This document shows, one piece after another, positions 63,095 through 64,000 of a stretch of 64,000 nucleotides of DNA. How positions within the stretch are numbered: position 1 is the stretch's first letter; each line of letters starts with the position of its first letter. This stretch comes from Oscillospiraceae bacterium (lineage in GTDB: Bacteria; Bacillota; Clostridia; Oscillospirales; Acutalibacteraceae). A program made the translations under genes and the position numbers. A model generated the notes under the pieces. That model was not told the origin of the DNA, did not search any database, and worked only from the letters and a program-made list of their open reading frames with translations. The stretch lies in the NCBI GenBank assembly GCA_910574995.1, contig CAJTCS010000004.1, forward strand, positions 124,001-188,000. The letters are read 5' to 3'.

Positions 63095-64000
63095 TCAACC
63101 CGCCCTATAGAGTTCTTCTTCCAGTTCCTTTACTGCCCGGAGGTACCCCGCCTTGCCACCAAAGTAGGAGGCAATCTTAGACGGCTTCCCAAATTTTTTG
63201 AAGGGGGCAATTTGAAGAATTTCCGTCTTTTCAATTTCATAAATGCCAGTGTTCATATATTTCTCCAGCAAGGCTTCCAGCACCTCTCTTGCCGCCCCGC
63301 TATATTTGCTCAGAAAATCACGTTTCTTTACATTATTGGCCCGCTCCCAGCGGGTCAATGGCTTTTTGTCAAAGGCAACGTGACAAATAAAGTCAAAATC
63401 ATCCACGTCGCTCATAGCTTGCTCTGCTTTCATCTGTTCCAAATCGATTCCCTGTCTATGCAGCAATTCGCGAATCGCGGTCTTCTTTTCCTCGGCGGTC
63501 CAGCGCAAAACGAAATTATCAAGAGAAGCGTATTGCCCCAAAATATTTGATTTTGTGTAGTCCACAATGCTTTCCTGCCGCAGAAGTTTCCCATCAACAT
63601 CATATACAGAAACGATTTTCCCAAGAATCTGTACTCGGCATCCGCTCTCGTCAACAATGCACTTCCCAACGGCGGGCGGAGGTGGATCCGCCGGCGGAGC
63701 ATCGCCCGTACCCTTTGACCCTGTGGGATGCTCCGGATCATATCCATCATCAATCTCAATCGGTCCATCCCAGTCTGGATCGGCAAACAGACGGGTCACA
63801 TTGCGGAAATCCATAACAGTGAAATGTGTTTTTCCATCTCTCTCGCGCAGACGGGTGCCGCGGCCAATAATCTGCTTGAACTCGGTCATGGAACCAATCA
63901 TCTCGTCCAGAACGATCAGTTTTGTCATCTTACAGTCGGCCCCGGTTGATAAAAGCTTGGAGGTTGTGGCGATTACCGGGTAGGGGGCGGAAACAGAAAT
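63095..64000 (-). CDS. hsdR: Type I restriction enzyme, R subunit (HsdR), C-terminal part
   Basis: The frame continues out of the window. Visible are helicase motif V (TTSKLLSTGADCKMTK), motif VI (FKQIIGRGTRLRERDGK), a Pro-rich stretch (DAPPADPPPPAVGK) and the C-terminal EcoEI-type helical domain (RELLHRQGIDLEQMKAEQ, LSKYSGAAREVLEALLEKY). The nuclease and Walker A parts are outside. First gene of the invertible type I operon in transcription order. Confidence 0.9.
   Translation of the reverse strand: MSVSAPYPVIATTSKLLSTGADCKMTKLIVLDEMIGSMTEFKQIIGRGTRLRERDGKTHFTVMDFRNVTRLFADPDWDGPIEIDDGYDPEHPTGSKGTGDAPPADPPPPAVGKCIVDESGCRVQILGKIVSVYDVDGKLLRQESIVDYTKSNILGQYASLDNFVLRWTAEEKKTAIRELLHRQGIDLEQMKAEQAMSDVDDFDFICHVAFDKKPLTRWERANNVKKRDFLSKYSGAAREVLEALLEKYMNTGIYEIEKTEILQIAPFKKFGKPSKIASYFGGKAGYLRAVKELEEELYRAG

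Overview
The window looks like a Clostridia (Oscillospiraceae-type) gut Firmicute. This is inferred from a GC-rich resident genome with strong AGGAGG-type ribosome sites, interrupted by Tn4451/Tn1549-style mobile elements whose genes (TnpV, TnpW, Cys-rich KTR, MobA/MobL relaxase, TndX-type serine recombinases) are typical of that group. No rRNA, tRNA or CRISPR array was seen. Many genes are translationally coupled by 4-bp overlaps.

Layout. (1) 1-8.1 kb, GC-rich resident DNA: the end of one membrane-fusion adaptor, a MacB-type export system (ATPase, adaptor, permease), two paralogous small membrane proteins, and an operon of a Gfo/Idh/MocA oxidoreductase and a D-2-hydroxyacid dehydrogenase with a clear promoter and overlapping operator. 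(2) 8.2-14.5 kb: a type I restriction-modification operon (hsdR-hsdM-hsdS) whose specificity gene is frameshifted, preceded by three perfect hairpins and followed by the 3' remnant of a serine recombinase. (3) 15-21.5 kb, minus strand: a type III-like operon of helicase-nuclease, an unrecognised protein, a methyltransferase and a TIR-domain protein. A SLOG gene and a divergent XRE regulator lie next to it. (4) 22.7-31.5 kb: remains of a conjugative element (relaxase tail, XRE, sigma/HTH pair, probable group II intron fragment, TnpW) carrying a TetR-MATE-ABC-ABC-KTR efflux cassette. (5) About 31,734-52,913: a 21-kb integrative mobilisable element inserted inside a serine recombinase gene. It has TnpV, a sigma operon, TnpW plus its own recombinase, a ParM/ParR cassette with four 49-bp palindromic units, an oriT-like region and a MobL relaxase. 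Its cargo is an XRE-SLOG pair and a five-gene operon: CoiA-like zinc protein, coiled-coil/degenerate AAA protein, unknown protein, 1726-aa DUF1998-type helicase, Dam-like adenine methylase. (6) 52.9-54.7 kb: two further broken recombinases. (7) 55-56.4 kb: a two-gene type II Thoeris-like system (TIR plus membrane-macro protein). (8) 56.6-64 kb: a second type I system built as an invertible hsdS locus, with a silent inverted cassette, a tyrosine recombinase, the active hsdS, a YhcG-type nuclease, hsdM and a partial hsdR.

The window is therefore a defence island assembled by serine-recombinase elements. Three recombinase genes are broken beside a common TTGACAAA-containing element end, two of them at exactly the same conserved Gln-Lys codons, and a defence operon lies next to each junction. 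The best candidates for an undescribed system are the DUF1998 helicase operon at 42.6-52.8 kb and the TIR-coupled type III-like operon at 15.1-21.5 kb.
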